DNA of 64,000 bases from Pseudeuparius sepicola (GCA_963920635.1 OY987305.1:3759153-3823152); one strand, 5' to 3'; shown: positions 22,301 to 37,300, numbered from the stretch's first letter. Program-made: numbers and translations. The notes: generated from the letters alone by a model not told the origin.

Positions 22301-25300
22301 AAGCTAAAAATAAGTGATATATTCTCATAAATGAAATTTTTAGTTAAAGCTATTCCTACAGTAGGAGTAATATTCGGTATGGTTTTTGGTAAATAAAATA
22401 TATTAATTATGCTTTATGATTCTATAATATTCATATTACTGCATATTTTTATGAAACTAATTACGCTTTTAGGGTCATATAATAAAATTTGCATTAAGAA
22501 CGAAATAATATTTTTTTTAAATAGAGAAATGTTCGTATATTCATTATATTATTTCGTTATTACGATATATAAGCGGTATAAAAGCTCACTTTTAATTAAT
22601 GTCCACATATAATTTCTATATTTTACAACCAAAACGCAGAAATATTAAAGATATTACGGCATAATCTACATATAAAAAGCGTATGTGATGACTTTATGGC
22701 TCTTACCTTTATTTTTCGATCCTATAGTAGCGAGTTTTTTCATCCCTTCTTGCACCTCTTGCAAATCTTCTGTACTTGCTTGCAAGGTATCGGAAACGAA
22801 TTCATGCGCACTACTTTTGCTAGCTACCCATAGAAAGAAACAACAACTTACCAAAATAATATGAAAAGTCAACAAACTTGTACCCAACTGATTTCATCAT
22901 AAAGCTCTTCTCGTTTCTATAGTGTGATAGTTGTAAAAATACATTTTTTGCTACTGATTTTATTCAAAATTGACTAGTATTTTCAAATAAAAGAGCCAAA
23001 AAAGATCTTACTTGTTTTTGTAACTTTAGTTTTAAAGTCATTAATTTCATGTACCTAAATTATCTTCGTTTGGGTACCGAGTTGGCTGAATATAATGAAC
23101 CAAATAAATGATGATGACTGTGATTTGCAACTTAAGACAAAAAACCTAGTGGGAAACATTTCTCTCTTAATCATTTAAAATTACACAAGCCTACGTTGGG
23201 CAAGTTTTTAAAGTTTATGCAAACAATTCCAATTGGACCAGCGTAACGTCATCAATTGTTTTGGTGGCATTGAATTTAAAACTGTTCTGTTGAATTGCAA
23301 CAGAAAAATAAGTGACAGATAACCTAAAAAATTAAAACACTACCTGTTTATGTTTTTTTTTTGTTTGAACTGTTTTATTTTTCTCACTAACACCTAAAAG
23401 CCGAATAATAATAAATTACAATGCTGGAACAACACAAAAACAAAACACATAACCTCCAAATGTCAAAACACCCGTATCCATTGCTTCCAACGGCGTTTAT
23501 TTTCGTTGAGAGCGTTGAGCAATTTGGTGAAACTACGTTGAGTTAAATAAGGCCCGATGAATTTCACCAGGTCAAACATGTTGACTTTACAAACGCTTTG
23601 ATGGCAATTCGATTCGTTCGATGAAGCAATCGATGACTTTAAAAACTTGCCCATGTTATTAATATTAACGTAATAAGTGTCGTATACGCAAAAAATACTT
23701 CTCGAACTCACCTATAGGTTGCTCGGAGACGCCAGTGTCGATAGCAGATTGGCTGTCACCTTCTTTTGACATAAACGACAGTTCGTTCGCCTGACAGATG
23801 AGGCTGACGCGGTAGAAGTAGTTTCGCCAAAAGTCTGCTTCCGTTATTCTGGAAGAAATGTGAGCGATGCTCGATTTTGAAACTACTAGGTCGTCGTATG
23901 CTTACACTTTAGGCACGAGTTCATAGCGCATTTTCTCTAAATTGGGGTCCTGCTCCATTATCGCCATGGCAATCGGATAGGACACTTCGTAGTCGAAGTT
24001 GAAGTCGACGCCAGAAGGGGGCGCCCTCACGAAGTTCCTGTGACATTTTGATATGTTATTTCTCTTTTTATCAACGTTTGATTAAACAAATATTTAATCT
24101 AGGTGTGACGTTCACAAAAATCTCGCATTTTACTTATTTCAAGAGCAGATACGTCTTTTTATATTTTTCCAATTTAGAATGTTAATTGCCCCTTTTATTC
24201 AACTAATTGCTTTGCTTCCAGGGGATTTGTTTTCAGTTTTATTCCTATATTTTTTCAATTTGCTGGGCTTTATACTACGAGCGTAGAGCGGCCACATGAA
24301 TTTTTTTTATCCTTGACACTTTTTTCTGTCAATTATACATAATTGACACTTTTTTCTGTCAATTATGTATAGTTGACACTTTTTTCTGTCAATTATACAT
24401 AATTGACACTTTTTTCTGTCAATTATACATAATTGATACTTTTTTCTGTCAATTATGTATAATTGACACTTTTTTCTGTCAATTATACATAATTGACACT
24501 TTTTTCTGTCAATTATACATAATTGACACTTTTTTCTGACAATTATGTATAATTGACACTTTTTTCTGTCAATTATACATAATTGACACTTTTTCTGTCA
24601 ATTATGTATAATTGACCCTTTTTTCTGTCAATTATCCATAATTGACACTTTTTCTGTTAATTATACATAATTGACACTTTTATAATTGACAGAAAAAGTG
24701 TCAATTATGTATAATTGACAGAAAAAAGTGTCAGTTATGTATAATTGACAGAAAAAAGTGTCAACTATATATAATTGACAGAAAAAAGTGTCAATTATAC
24801 ATAATAGACAGAAAAAAGTGTAAATTATCCATAATTGAGAGAAAAAAGTGCCAATTATAAAAAAAATCTCATGTGGCCGCTCTACGCTTTCGTATTATAC
24901 AGCTTGTTTTAGTCATAAGCATAAAAATAATTTTAGTAGCAAAATATAAGGGAACCCTTTATATGTATTATACATAATAATTTAACTGGCATTATCACAA
25001 CATTTGTCAGAAAATATTCCTTTAAAAGTCGCCCTTTAACTCATCCTGTGCTCTGTCGTAGCGGGCTGCTTCTGGACTTTCGTTGGTTTCAACCATAATA
25101 GCACACGCGCAGTACACATTTTGTCATAAAGCGTAAAGTTGAACTTTATTTAACTGTTTTCAAAACTGTCTAAAATTATGTTCTGTATAAACTGAGAAAA
25201 CTGAAACTATAGGTACATTTATCTTTTGTGCTTATGTCTATGTTTATTACCAAAACATGCTGTATAACGTATAACCCCAGCCCAAAATCCCCAAAATCCA

Positions 25301-28300
25301 GGGATCGAATTCGTTCACGCCTACTTCTGTTATATGCTTTAATTGGACATGAAAATTGGCAGTTTGAATCGCAGATTAAGGCTAAAAATAGAGGCTCGGA
25401 CGCGCGGGGTGATTTTTTAAACACATCGATCGACATGTACCAGACCAGACCATGTATCTGACAACAATAGCCGAATTTGCCCCAGCATTTCCGGTGGATT
25501 TGCTTGCAAAGCATTTCCTGGAATCGGCTACAACGATCAAAGATCATGGTCCAGGTCTGGATGGACCAGCGACGTAAAACACCTTTAATTTTTGAAAAAA
25601 AGTTCTTTTCGGACATTTCTTCACTACTGCGCATGGTCGAACAAAAATACTAAAATACAATAATGTCGAAAATACATACCTTCTGTCAGTTGACAGACTG
25701 AGACACTCCTCCTTGAGATTTTCCTCATTGGCGCAGCCCGCCCAAGGCGGCAACGCGGTGGCGGTGTTGCCTCCTTTCCCCTTCATGAACGCCTCCTGTT
25801 CACGATTGAATTCACCTAACATATTCTGAAAAGCCACACGAATCTTTCTACTCTCGGAAAAAATAAAAAGAAAACACCAAACCAAGCCAAAAATCCGAAC
25901 ATTCACACAGCATAACGGAAACGAACCGCAAAACAACAAAAAACAAATAATAAATAACAATAATAACAACGGCTTAATGGTCGTATCAAAAAAACTGGAA
26001 ACATTGAATGTGCCGACAATAACATCTTTTTAAAATCATGAAACAAAACAAGTTGCCTTTGGTAATGTATCTATTCCTATATACAGGGTGTTTCATCTTA
26101 AGTACGAACACTTCCGTAACATTTGTATTCTTCATCCGATTTTAGCCTGTTTTTTTTTCTAAAAATAGGCCACAAAAAACTACGTTATTGTAAAATTTCA
26201 GGTCTTAATCTCAATTTTCAAGACCTACTTCGAATTTTTTCTAGTAAAAAATTGAGAAAATCATTTAGCGATTTTTTTATTTAAAATCTGACACCACAGC
26301 GTTAATCGGGACACACCAAAACCCCCACATACCAAATTTGAACAAAAAATATACGTGGAGTTCCATTTTACTAAGTACCAAAGTTGAGCAAAATAGGAAT
26401 TTTAAAGGCATCTGGCAAGTCAAGTGTGCCATGCAATGCGTTCAAAACAGTTGACTGATCAACAGGACCACTCTAAGTGTCGGTGTGCAAAGCTTCAATT
26501 AAAAAATGTACAGGGTATTTTTCTGTGGGTCATCTCAAAATGCTGAATTTTCATGAAACTTTATATGGGTCAAGAATGCTCTGGAATTTTTTAAAAATAT
26601 GAATATACATAAGAGTAAGTAATTTATTTTTTTTACAAATGCTAACCAACAAATAAAAAACCATATAACTCTACCTTTCTCAACAAAATCACCGTCTAGG
26701 AAGATATATTTTCTGTGCATTTTCTGTTGTGGCACACCAGCCGCCTTGACTCATATGGACTTACTGACTAGCAGGCTTCTGCATTTTTTAGAAATAGTTC
26801 GTTTATAATATCTGGGGTGGTTTTGATATCCTTGATTTTTGACCTGTATAAAGTTTAAATAATTCAGCATTTTGAGTTGGTACGGAGAAGAACACCTTGT
26901 ATATTTTTTATTCGATCTTTTCACAGCGACACTGTGAGTGGTCCTGTTCATCATCCAAGTGTTTCGAAGTAATTCTATGACACACTTGACTCGCCATATG
27001 CCTTTAAAATTCCTATTTTGCTCAACTTTGGTACTCTGTAGAATGGAACTCCCTGTATATTTTTTGTTAAAATTTGGTATGTGGGGGTTTTGGTGTGTCC
27101 CGATTAACACTGTGGTGTCAGATTTTAAATAAAAAAATCGCTAAATGATTTTCTTAATTTTTTATTATATAGAAACAAAATTCGTGGTAGGCCTTGAAAA
27201 TTGAAATTAAGACCTGAAATTTTGCACTAACGTAGAGTTTTTTGTGGCCTATCTTGAAAAAAATCGGCTAAAATCTGATGAAGAATACAAATTTTACAGG
27301 GGTGTTCGCATTTAAGATGAAACACCCTATATATCGTTGGATACTCCAGATTTGCCATTTTGAAGTATAACAAACATATTTTAGCATAGATTTATCCCAC
27401 ACCTGACACCATTTTCAAAGTAGTGCCTATTCCTATTCAATGTTATACTGCAAAATGGCCGCTAGTCTATATCAGAGATATGGAGGTTAGGAGAACGCGC
27501 TTAGACAAGTGCGCAGCCTAATTTTGCCCGACTCCATAGAAGGGTCCGCCATTTTCGAGTACTAATGTCAAAAGATTCCTCTCGTTCTCCTTGGGTCCGC
27601 CATTTTCGAGTACTAATGTCAAAAGATTCCTTTCGTTCTCCTTGTTTACGACTGGTTGGAGTGGTTGGTTAGGGCATTTTTGTGTAATATTTTAAAAATT
27701 TTAGTGTTTTTTTTTTGTTAAGTGATAGTATAGTTTATTAGTGATTAGTGATATTAAGTGAGAGTATAGTTTATTAGTTATGGCATGTTGTGCGATGAAG
27801 GACTGTAAAAATAATAGAAAATTTCCATTCATAACATTTTCGTAAGCAGTTCGTCAAATTTTAACTTGTTACGTTCGACCAATGAAAACATTGGATTATT
27901 AGAGTTGAAGTGCAGCCAGATAATGTAAACGTGAACTTCTGATGTATACATTCAAAAATCTACTTATATAATACGCTTAACGTTAAGTAACCTAAATGTT
28001 TTGAGGTTGACCAAAACATTCCAAACTCTCAGTGACACGACAAAATCTATATTTTTTAAATTTTAGGATTTTTTTGAAGGTTTGACACTGTTCGACTCAG
28101 ACGTGAACGTTGACATAACATTTCACTCTTCAACTCGATTTTGCAGTGCTCCATTAACGTTAATTTTTATGCGTTTATCTAATAGTTTATTTTATTTATA
28201 TTTATTTTATAAGCGACCCTGGTAATATACTAAAGAAATATTAACTATTCGCTGTAAGCTTAACTTAGAAAATGGCGGCCCAGGTGATTACTAAGTTCGC

Positions 28301-31300
28301 GCAACTTGACACTCATTCTCCCCACCTCCATATCTCGGGTCCATATCTTTTCGAAACTTGCGCGGCCTAGTCAGAGATATAGAGGGGGAGAATGCTTGTC
28401 AACGTGCGCAAGACTGCTAATTTTTCTACCGCCATTTTAACCCACGAAAGTGCGACAAATTCAAAATAATTTGCTTTTTCAAATTTTGGTTGCATTTATT
28501 TACGTTTAGGTATAATTTTATATTGATGTGGAAGCAACTTTAGTCAAAAAAGTTTATTTTTACCTGGACCGTTTTCGGCGAATCTGCCTTGGTGCCTCAT
28601 TAAGAGAAATCATTGAATCTGTTGAAGTTGAAGCTTGTGGTAGGCTCGGACCACTTTGTTGTTGGTCAGATTCATTTTCCGACGGTATAGAAGTTGACTG
28701 GAGGCATTTCTTATTGCCCACCAATTTGTGCATGTTCTTACAGAGCAAGACATGTTAATGAACACAACACGATTACAAAAACACGCCAGCAAAAACGCTA
28801 AACACACGAAAAAGACCTTAAAAAGCAATTAAGAAGTAAGCACGTCAAAACGTAAACAAACTACAACACAAGACTGGGTTAAAATGGCGGCGATCTAAGC
28901 GCCCTCTGTGTAGCCGAAAAATGCTATGCGCAGTAGGTCAAAGCGCATTCTCTTCCTCCATATCTCTGGGTCTAGTGTGCGCCCCGACGTTGACAGATCG
29001 CACTTTCGATCCGGCAGCGTCGGAAACAAGTGACTCACGTTCTTCTCCACGGTCTCCTTGATTTTGGCGCTCGCCTCGCTGACCGTCTTCCCTGCCTTGT
29101 TCACGGCAGAGTATAGGAAGCTGCCGAACGATTTTGCGCCGGCCAACGCCTTGCTTTGCACTAGAAAACGACGGGACGCGCGATCAGAGCGGGCTCCGGT
29201 CACGAATTTTACAAAAGAAATGGATTACTTGACGTTTTATCGTCGTCAAACTTGCGTTTTGTAAATTTTGTAGATCATGTACGCATAGCAGTGGTGCAGT
29301 TTTCTTTGAGAAATTCGTGGCTGGGGACTCTAAATGAAGGTGTCTGTCTGATTACGGAGTAGATGGGATTTGCGAGGATGTCGCCCTTGATTTCGTCTTG
29401 GGGATATGTATGAGATTTCAGAGGGTGAGGGAAGGTTTTCGTTCGTTACGTTCGCTTGATATTTGATATGATTTGTTGATATTTACGAGGGGAGTATTCG
29501 GAAAATTGGATAGGTACGGCGAAACATTTTTTATCGCGAGAAAAAATTTTTTTTGACGGATGGTATACATATATTTACGTGACAGCATTTATTTGTTTGT
29601 TCGTTTGAAAGTTTTTTTGGAAACTATGAAGACAACAACAAATGAAAAAATGCAGTTTGGTAAGCCTAGATAATGGATGGTTATCCCCCCAATTGAGAAA
29701 AAAAGATGAGGAATAGACCATGGTGATGTAATTTTATAATGTTCTATGCTTCAGTTAGATCATGTGTCCTTACAATTTCTAAAAAATTTCGCTTGCGGCG
29801 CATTTTAATAAACCAACACCTCCTTTTAATACCTGCTTTCTAAAAACCAATAATCTTGTTTATGGGCCCACTAGAAATAAATTTCTATAGACATAATGTG
29901 GTCCTGTGAGAGAACATGGTAATTTATAGGATGTGGCAAAAAATTTATAGGTACTAACTATTTTTACTTCCACTTCACTAAAGGAATTCACTTCATGTGC
30001 GATTTTCAGTCCCGGTCTATGAGTATATGTAAAAGAAAAAAAGTACATCTTATAGTGACTGCATACTTATTACGGTTCCAGAGTTAACAACGAAAAAAAT
30101 TCCACCAATTGACTTGCTTGCGTAATATTTTTTTACATTAGGTTACATATCAAATTTGTGAACAAATTCTATCTACGGCCCTGTTTATAAGTACCTACAC
30201 TGGTGATGGAGATACATTTTTTATGATCAGTATGGGGATCTCGGAAATTAGCGGAGATAGAGGGAAGGTTAAATGGGGAAAGAATTGCAGTTTTGTGGGC
30301 CCAATTTAACGCCATTTATTCTAATCCGTCTAGCTTCGTTGTTTCTGATTTTAGATATAAAGTGCGAATACCAAAGTTGGAGGGAATTGTGTCCCCAATG
30401 CGGTTATCATGTCCTAATTTCCGAGACATCTGCCATTTTCGAGATATGACACAAATTTGTGTTTTTTTTTTTAATGGAAACCATAGTTATTTCCGTTATT
30501 TTTCTGAACAACCATATCGAGTATTATATCGCTGGAAATCTCTAAAAATAACCGGTTTATTGGAGACCATGGGCAATGATGGTTTCCATTTAAAAAACAC
30601 AAGTTTGTGTCATATCTAGAAAATGACAGCTGCCACGGAAAGTAGGATACGATATCCGAATTGGGGGACACAAATCCCTTCAACTTTGGTATTTCCACTT
30701 TTTATCTAAAATCAGAAACAACAGAGCTAGACGGTTTGGAAGAAACCGCCATAATTCCGGTTTTTTCAAAATATCTAGTAAGCCATGTCTTTTTTCAAAT
30801 ATCCATAAGGCGCGTTAAATTGGGCCGACAAAACTGCAATTCTTTCCCCATTTAACCTTCCTTCTATCTCCGCTAGTTTCCGAGATTCCCATACTGATCG
30901 TAAAAAAACTCACCCTGTAAATTATACAGGGTATCCCAACGAAAACTTGACCGCCCCATAAATTCGAAAACCGAACAATATTTGAAAACTCGCCGAGACC
31001 CGTCGATTTTTGTTTTTGGGGGGAGCTTTTTTGACAGTCAAGCCAACCCGATATGTTCATCCCCCTAATCCCTAGCAACCCCAACTTTAAAATTTCAAAT
31101 GGAACTACCCCCTTGTGGCGCATCATTTTAAAGCCCTTTTTAATGCGACTACAGTGATGTATCGTTTTTAGAACTCTGTTGAGATTTGACAGAATTATTG
31201 GCTAAAAACGGAAAGTTGACAATCCACTGTACGCGTAGTAATTTCTGCACAAATGCCCGCCACTATTAAGTTTTTTATCTACGACCAAATTACCTAGTTT

Positions 31301-34300
31301 TTATTGACGTGTCGATCAGTTTACAAAAAAGTCACAAATGAAAGAGCTGAAGCAAAACAAAAAAAGTTCATACGAATTCAAACCTTATATCTTTTTAAAA
31401 TATGTAATAAAAAGTCACTGTCACAAAAAGGTCCCCGTTTTTTGCCTGTAACTACGAAATCGTTAATTTCAGCCTGCTATTGAAAGTGTAAACGTGTTTT
31501 TGAAATGGTTTATTCTATCATGGAAAGGTTAGAAATTGTTGCAATTCGTGCTGTAGCTTTAGCGCAATCATGATTTCGATAACAAATTGCAACAATTTCT
31601 ACCCTTTCCGCGATAGAATAAACAAACCATTTCGAAAATACGTTTCCACTTTCAATAGCAGGCTGAAAGTAACGATTTCGTAGTTAGAAGCAAAATATAA
31701 GGTTTGAATTCGTATGAACTTTTTTTGTTTTGCTTCTGCTTTTTCATTTGTGACTTTTTTGTAAATTGATTGACACGTCAATAAAAACTAGGTAAATGGT
31801 CGTGTGTAGTAGACAAAAAAATTAATAGTAGCGGGCATTTGTGTAGAAATTACTACGCGTACAGTGGATTGTCAACTTTCCGTTTTTAGCCAATAATTCT
31901 GTCAAATCTCAACAGAATTCTAAAAACTATACATCACTGTATTCGCAATAAAAAGGGTTTTAAAATGATGCGCCACAAGGGGGTAGTTCCATTTGAAATT
32001 TTAAAGTTGGGGTGCTAGGGATTAGGGGGATGAACATATCGGGTTGGCTTTACTGTCAAAAAAGCTCCCCCCAAAATCAAAAATCGACGGGTCTCGGCGA
32101 ATTTTCAAATATTGTTCGGTTTTCGAATTTTTGGGGTTTTCGTTGGGATACCCTGTACATATGTATTATAGTACTACTTCTAATAAAATAATGATATGAT
32201 TTCAGAAAAGTATTTTCCCGACGTGAGTTCATATAGAAATAGGTATACAAGCACAGGAAATATAAGTAAACAGCATCAGGTTCCTTGCCTTGTTGAAATG
32301 AATAATCCAAATTTACGCAGGCTTACTTAAGCACATATATATTTCCAGGTTTCCTTCTTTATATGTGCAAAATAAAAATGAGCAATATAACGACATAGGC
32401 ATTTGTGCTCAACACAAGTGAGAACTGTAAAACTATGTTGCAACTGTTATAGACCGTCAGATAGTGACAGATTTGGGTGCCCCATTTCCGCATAGAAGCC
32501 TCGAAGAGGGTTGAAAAGTACATCGATGTTGAATATAATGATGGGAAATTTATTTGAATCTTTTAGCCACCTGCAACAAGCCTTTGGTTTTCCGAAGCCA
32601 GGTTCTATTAATTAATCGTTTGTGAAAAATGAAAAATCGAATTTTCCATATGTTATCCCCAGGGGCCACTCGTAAATGTCCCTTCATTCTACTCAACATC
32701 GATGTACTTTTCAACCCTCTTCGAGGCTTGTATGCGAAAATGCACCCAAATCTGTCACTATCTGACGGTCTATTAAAAGATTAATTAATAAAACCTTTTG
32801 AGATTTGATTGTAGCGTAGCTTGTTCCAGAGACAAAATTTGAAAAAGTACGATTTCTGCATAAAAACGACTATTGTTTTTGTTGAAAGCAGCAGGAAATT
32901 GCATTTTTTCCCGGCGTAGTGTCCCCCATATTTCTTCCAAGGCAATTTCAAGGCATAAACATAAATAATCCTAATTATGTTGAACTCGACAAGACAAACT
33001 AAGATTACGCTTTTCATTTGAATATGCCACGGTCTCTGGAAATAATATATAGGTACCAAGCAAGGCAACACGGCATGATATCTTGAAGACAAACATTAGG
33101 TAATGTGCGGAGGTATTAGCTTTCTTCTTGAAAAATTGCACCGACAAATTAGGTATTGTTCTGTAGAGACCTAGGTGTGAGCCAATTAGCTCTTGAGAGA
33201 TATACGCTTATCATTTTCACCTCTTCTTCGTTATTATCATTTTCCGCAGGAAATTTCGTAATTCATTGGATGGGAAAAGTGCATCTTCAGTAGCAAGGTC
33301 GACTTTCCCGACGTCTGCGCTTTTCTTTTGATACACCCACGTGATTCTCTCGCGGAACAGAGGCTGTTCACAAAAAAAAACCTATTTAAACGCCGTAAAA
33401 AATAGCCTTCAAATGAAATCTGTGGAACACAAAAAAAAGCAATTATATTTTCTGTAGAAAATTCCGTTTCTATTTTGCATTTATATTCCGGTAAGAATTT
33501 GTTTTATAATAATTGATACATGTTTATATACCGTACTTTCACCGTTTTAGTAGACATAGCCATGGCTGGGCGGCGCGCCGCCGTGTATTCGGCTAGGTTC
33601 GTCAGTCGTTGGCGGGGGGCGGGGCGGGTTTTTTGCTCGATAAGCGGTGCGGGACTACTGTGTACTCCCCCCGCCAACGACTGACAAACCTAGCTGGACG
33701 CAGGCGACGCGCGGCCTATTCCCCTATGTCTACTAAAACGGTGAAAGTACGGTATAAAGGTTGAAGACTTATCGGTTGGCAGTTCAGCTTGTAATTCCTC
33801 GCTTGGAAAATTGATGAAAGCATGGGCAGTAACAATAACATTATAAATTTGGTCGTCTCCATTCAATACATACAGTGTAATCTGGGGCTTTTTAAACGAA
33901 GAGGCATAAAGAAGTCTCCACGCCGGTGTATATTGAATGTACCCCCTTTGAGGGCAGATGGATTTTTGGTTTCAAGTGCACAAAGTTACTTTTTTAATAA
34001 CGTGACTTTAGGCAAAAATTTAAAGTCGGCAAAGGCAAAGAGGTTCGTTCGTTTTGTTAAAAGGTTTTAAGGTCGCCTAATTCCCTTTCTTTTGCATGGT
34101 ATTCGTTGCCCTTTCAATGGGTTTAGAAAAAATTGCGGCCGATATAATCAGATTTTCGTATGGGTATTTTCCTTTCAAGTCGAACTTTCGGCCAAATTTG
34201 CTGGCTCCAGTTTATTTGATTAAAGCACCCGAACGGCGAAGGTGCCCAAAATTTACCTTGTAGCTAACAGTCACCTTGCAAACAATATTTTAACGGAACA

Positions 34301-37300
34301 AATTAGCTGTACGAATAGAAAAATCTTGTTTGACCTGAATGTCGTCACAGTGATTATACCCAACATTAATTGTGTTTACTCAACTAGCTATCCGTCGCCC
34401 TTTGAAATTAGCTGTATTGTCCCGTCTTGACTAAATAGATTTAGTGTAGTTCAAGCCCAATTTAACGTATGACCCTGGGACAATTTCAGAAAATTAAGTG
34501 TTCAGTTAGATTATCATTTTAGGGAAACTCTGTTAAAAACTACCCACCTAAAATAATCAGACACCGTATGTGACAAAAGCTTCCAACTGGGTGAAATATT
34601 TCACAATTATTGTACGACCCAAATGCGAAAATTGTGTTACAGTTCTGCCTTTTTCATTTTTTATTTAAAAATGTTTTATTTTTTGCAAGAGGGCGGACAA
34701 ATTACGTAAGCACAATGAAAAGCTGTTATATTTTCATGGAAATTGTACCTATATTATTCAACGAGCGAGTTATGAAGTATATCTAACTTACGTCTATTCC
34801 ACTGCACTACTCTAATAATAATGTTCTATATCTAGAAATGTTTGTTCGTATTTTTTAGAACACTCCGTTTTTAAATATTTGCTTTTGCCACTTCCAATAT
34901 TTCTGGAGGCGTACAAATCTCCATTTTCATTACTATCTGCAATAATTTCGGCTATTTTGAACTTCTTTTTCTAAATCACAAATTGACAGATTGTTTTGTT
35001 TCTATTGTATCGAGATTCGATCGAGATCGAGCGGTCGTTGGTAGCAATCGCAGCTTCGCAGCTTATAGCCCACTTTTCGTAACGAAAATGTGGGTACTTC
35101 AAGTGCAGGTTCGTGATTGGTCAAAAAATGTGTGGTTATGAGTTTATAAGTACACACTTTTGGTCCCTGACGGATTTAGGTGCAATAATAATTGGCAATC
35201 AGTTATAAATAACAAAACTCTGTCAATAATTTTAATGAATAAAAACAGAACAAAAACATATTTTCTAAAATAAATAAATACAGGGTGTCCGGAAATAAAT
35301 GCACCAACTTGAAAAATTAAAAAGAAAAATGGAAAATATGACGAAAAGTTCATATGAACATGGGTCAGCAGATGTTTGGTTTCCGAGATGCAGGGTGTTG
35401 AAATTGAGATTTTATTTTCGATTTTTTTAAGTAACTTTTTGCGACGACAAAATTTTCTTGCAAAATTTCGTAGCCGGGGTTTTTTTGGGAAGAGAAGTCA
35501 TAATTTGGTATTATTTTTGGTGCAATCCGTAGAGGGCGCTGCGTATGCTATCATTATTTAATTTAATTTGCCCGAACTTTTTTGACAGTAAACTTTTAAA
35601 TTTTCAAATTTCTGCATCGTTGCAGGTGCATATCGACACGCGTTTGCAATTAAATTCAAAATAAAATTTAAATAAACAAGCACATTTATTTTTGGACAGT
35701 TTAATAAATTTGTTGTTGTTTTTTTTGCAAGAAAATTTCGTCGTCTCAAAAATTACTTAAAAAAATCGAAAATAAAATTTCAATTTCAACACCCTGCATC
35801 TCGAAAACTAAACATCTGCGGAACTATGTTCATATGATCTTTTCATAATATTTTCCATTTTTCTTTTTAATATTTTAAGTTATTACAGGACACCCTATAT
35901 AACATAAAAATAATTCTTCTTCGAACCAGTAAAATCTATATCACAAAAGTATTCTTTTTTTGGTCTTGAGCTCAAATATCTCCTCTGGAGATATGGATAT
36001 TTCAGGGTACACACTACACATAAAGGAGTGTTAACCCATTCAGTTGGTTTTCGCTAATATTCTTTGTAATATAAATTTTTAAAATTTTCAGTTTTGAAAA
36101 TGTTCTTTCTGGCACACTGTAATTGTGCAAAATATGTTTAGTAGGTTGTTTTGCCTAATTTACGGTTACGCGCTGCGACCGACGGAGTGTGTGCATAATA
36201 TACGGCGGCAGAGAGTTCTCAAATCTACTGCACAGGTTTTTATTTCGAGAAGACAAGATGAAACAAATAGCAAATTATAGATGTTTGATGTTCACTGCAT
36301 TTTCAGATTAGGAATATAGGGATATATAATTTTTGGTATTAATAATTTTAATATTACAAATCTCGTTTATCTCGACAGCTCTGGGGGGGGGGGGAATTGC
36401 CCCCTTTGCCCCCTCCCTGAATACGCCACTGTTCGAATGTATTAAAGAATATTTTTCAAAATATATTTCCTCTATCTATTTCAGATATTATTTGTTGAAT
36501 CGAGGGCGGATTACAATCAACAATGTACAACTTAATCCTAATTTAACGATTGTTCTTTCAAATACAAATTGCCCTGGAATTTAGCAAAACATCCAGACAG
36601 AGCCACCCTGATTGGGTTGCTGCGAGTTTATTATCTTTATATTTGCTCTGTTCGTGGAATTTGGATTTATTAAAAATTCTTTCCTTAGTCACCCGTCTGT
36701 AGAACTGCCGTCGAGATTCTAATTAATGCTGAAAGTTTAATTTCGCCTTTAGACATACAAAGGCGCAAGGAGTCGAACGCAGGGATCTTTAGACATTGCG
36801 CCAAATACCTAATCAGCATCAGAATATTAAAATTTGAACTTTCCGCCCTCATCGAAAGTTGTAAAAAGAATAACACTCACATACTGGGGAACAACCTCTG
36901 TAGGTTATTCGGAGCGTCTACCATGTAGAGAGATATGTAGAATGTTCGTCAAATCCGGAACTACAGTAAGTTTTTGCGTTTCTTCTGGATGGATCGTGCG
37001 TCAGTGAAACTTTTCGTTCCAAGCTTTCGTTTTTCTCAAATACGCGCCTGTTCCCTCCATTTCCATGTTCCTATAAATACCATCACAGGTAATAGAACAA
37101 TTATTCGTCGCGTCTCCGTCCTTCTATGATCTTTGGTAGGTAACACTTTTATGTGAGTCACGCACACGGTTTAAAGAAAAAACGCCAGCCGGCCCCCGAT
37201 AAACCCCCATGTAATCAGTTCATTTTTATGTGCGCTCGCAAGCGGACCATCGCATCGATCTATCGTATTATTTATTGTTAAATTTTCGGAGTAAAAATGC

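Noticed and set aside
24312..24860. Regular 30-bp repeats resembling a CRISPR array
   Set aside because: There are no unique spacers, the orientation flips in the middle, and the context is an insect intron.
25176..25969. Minus-strand frames of 152 and 141 codons overlapping Sap47 exon 4
   Set aside because: Only the exon part (25,825-25,680) has family similarity and splice sites; the rest is intron read-through.
36333..36584. 83-codon frame with a hydrophobic start
   Set aside because: It runs through the G-rich end of a transposon and out the other side, so it is composite and not a gene.
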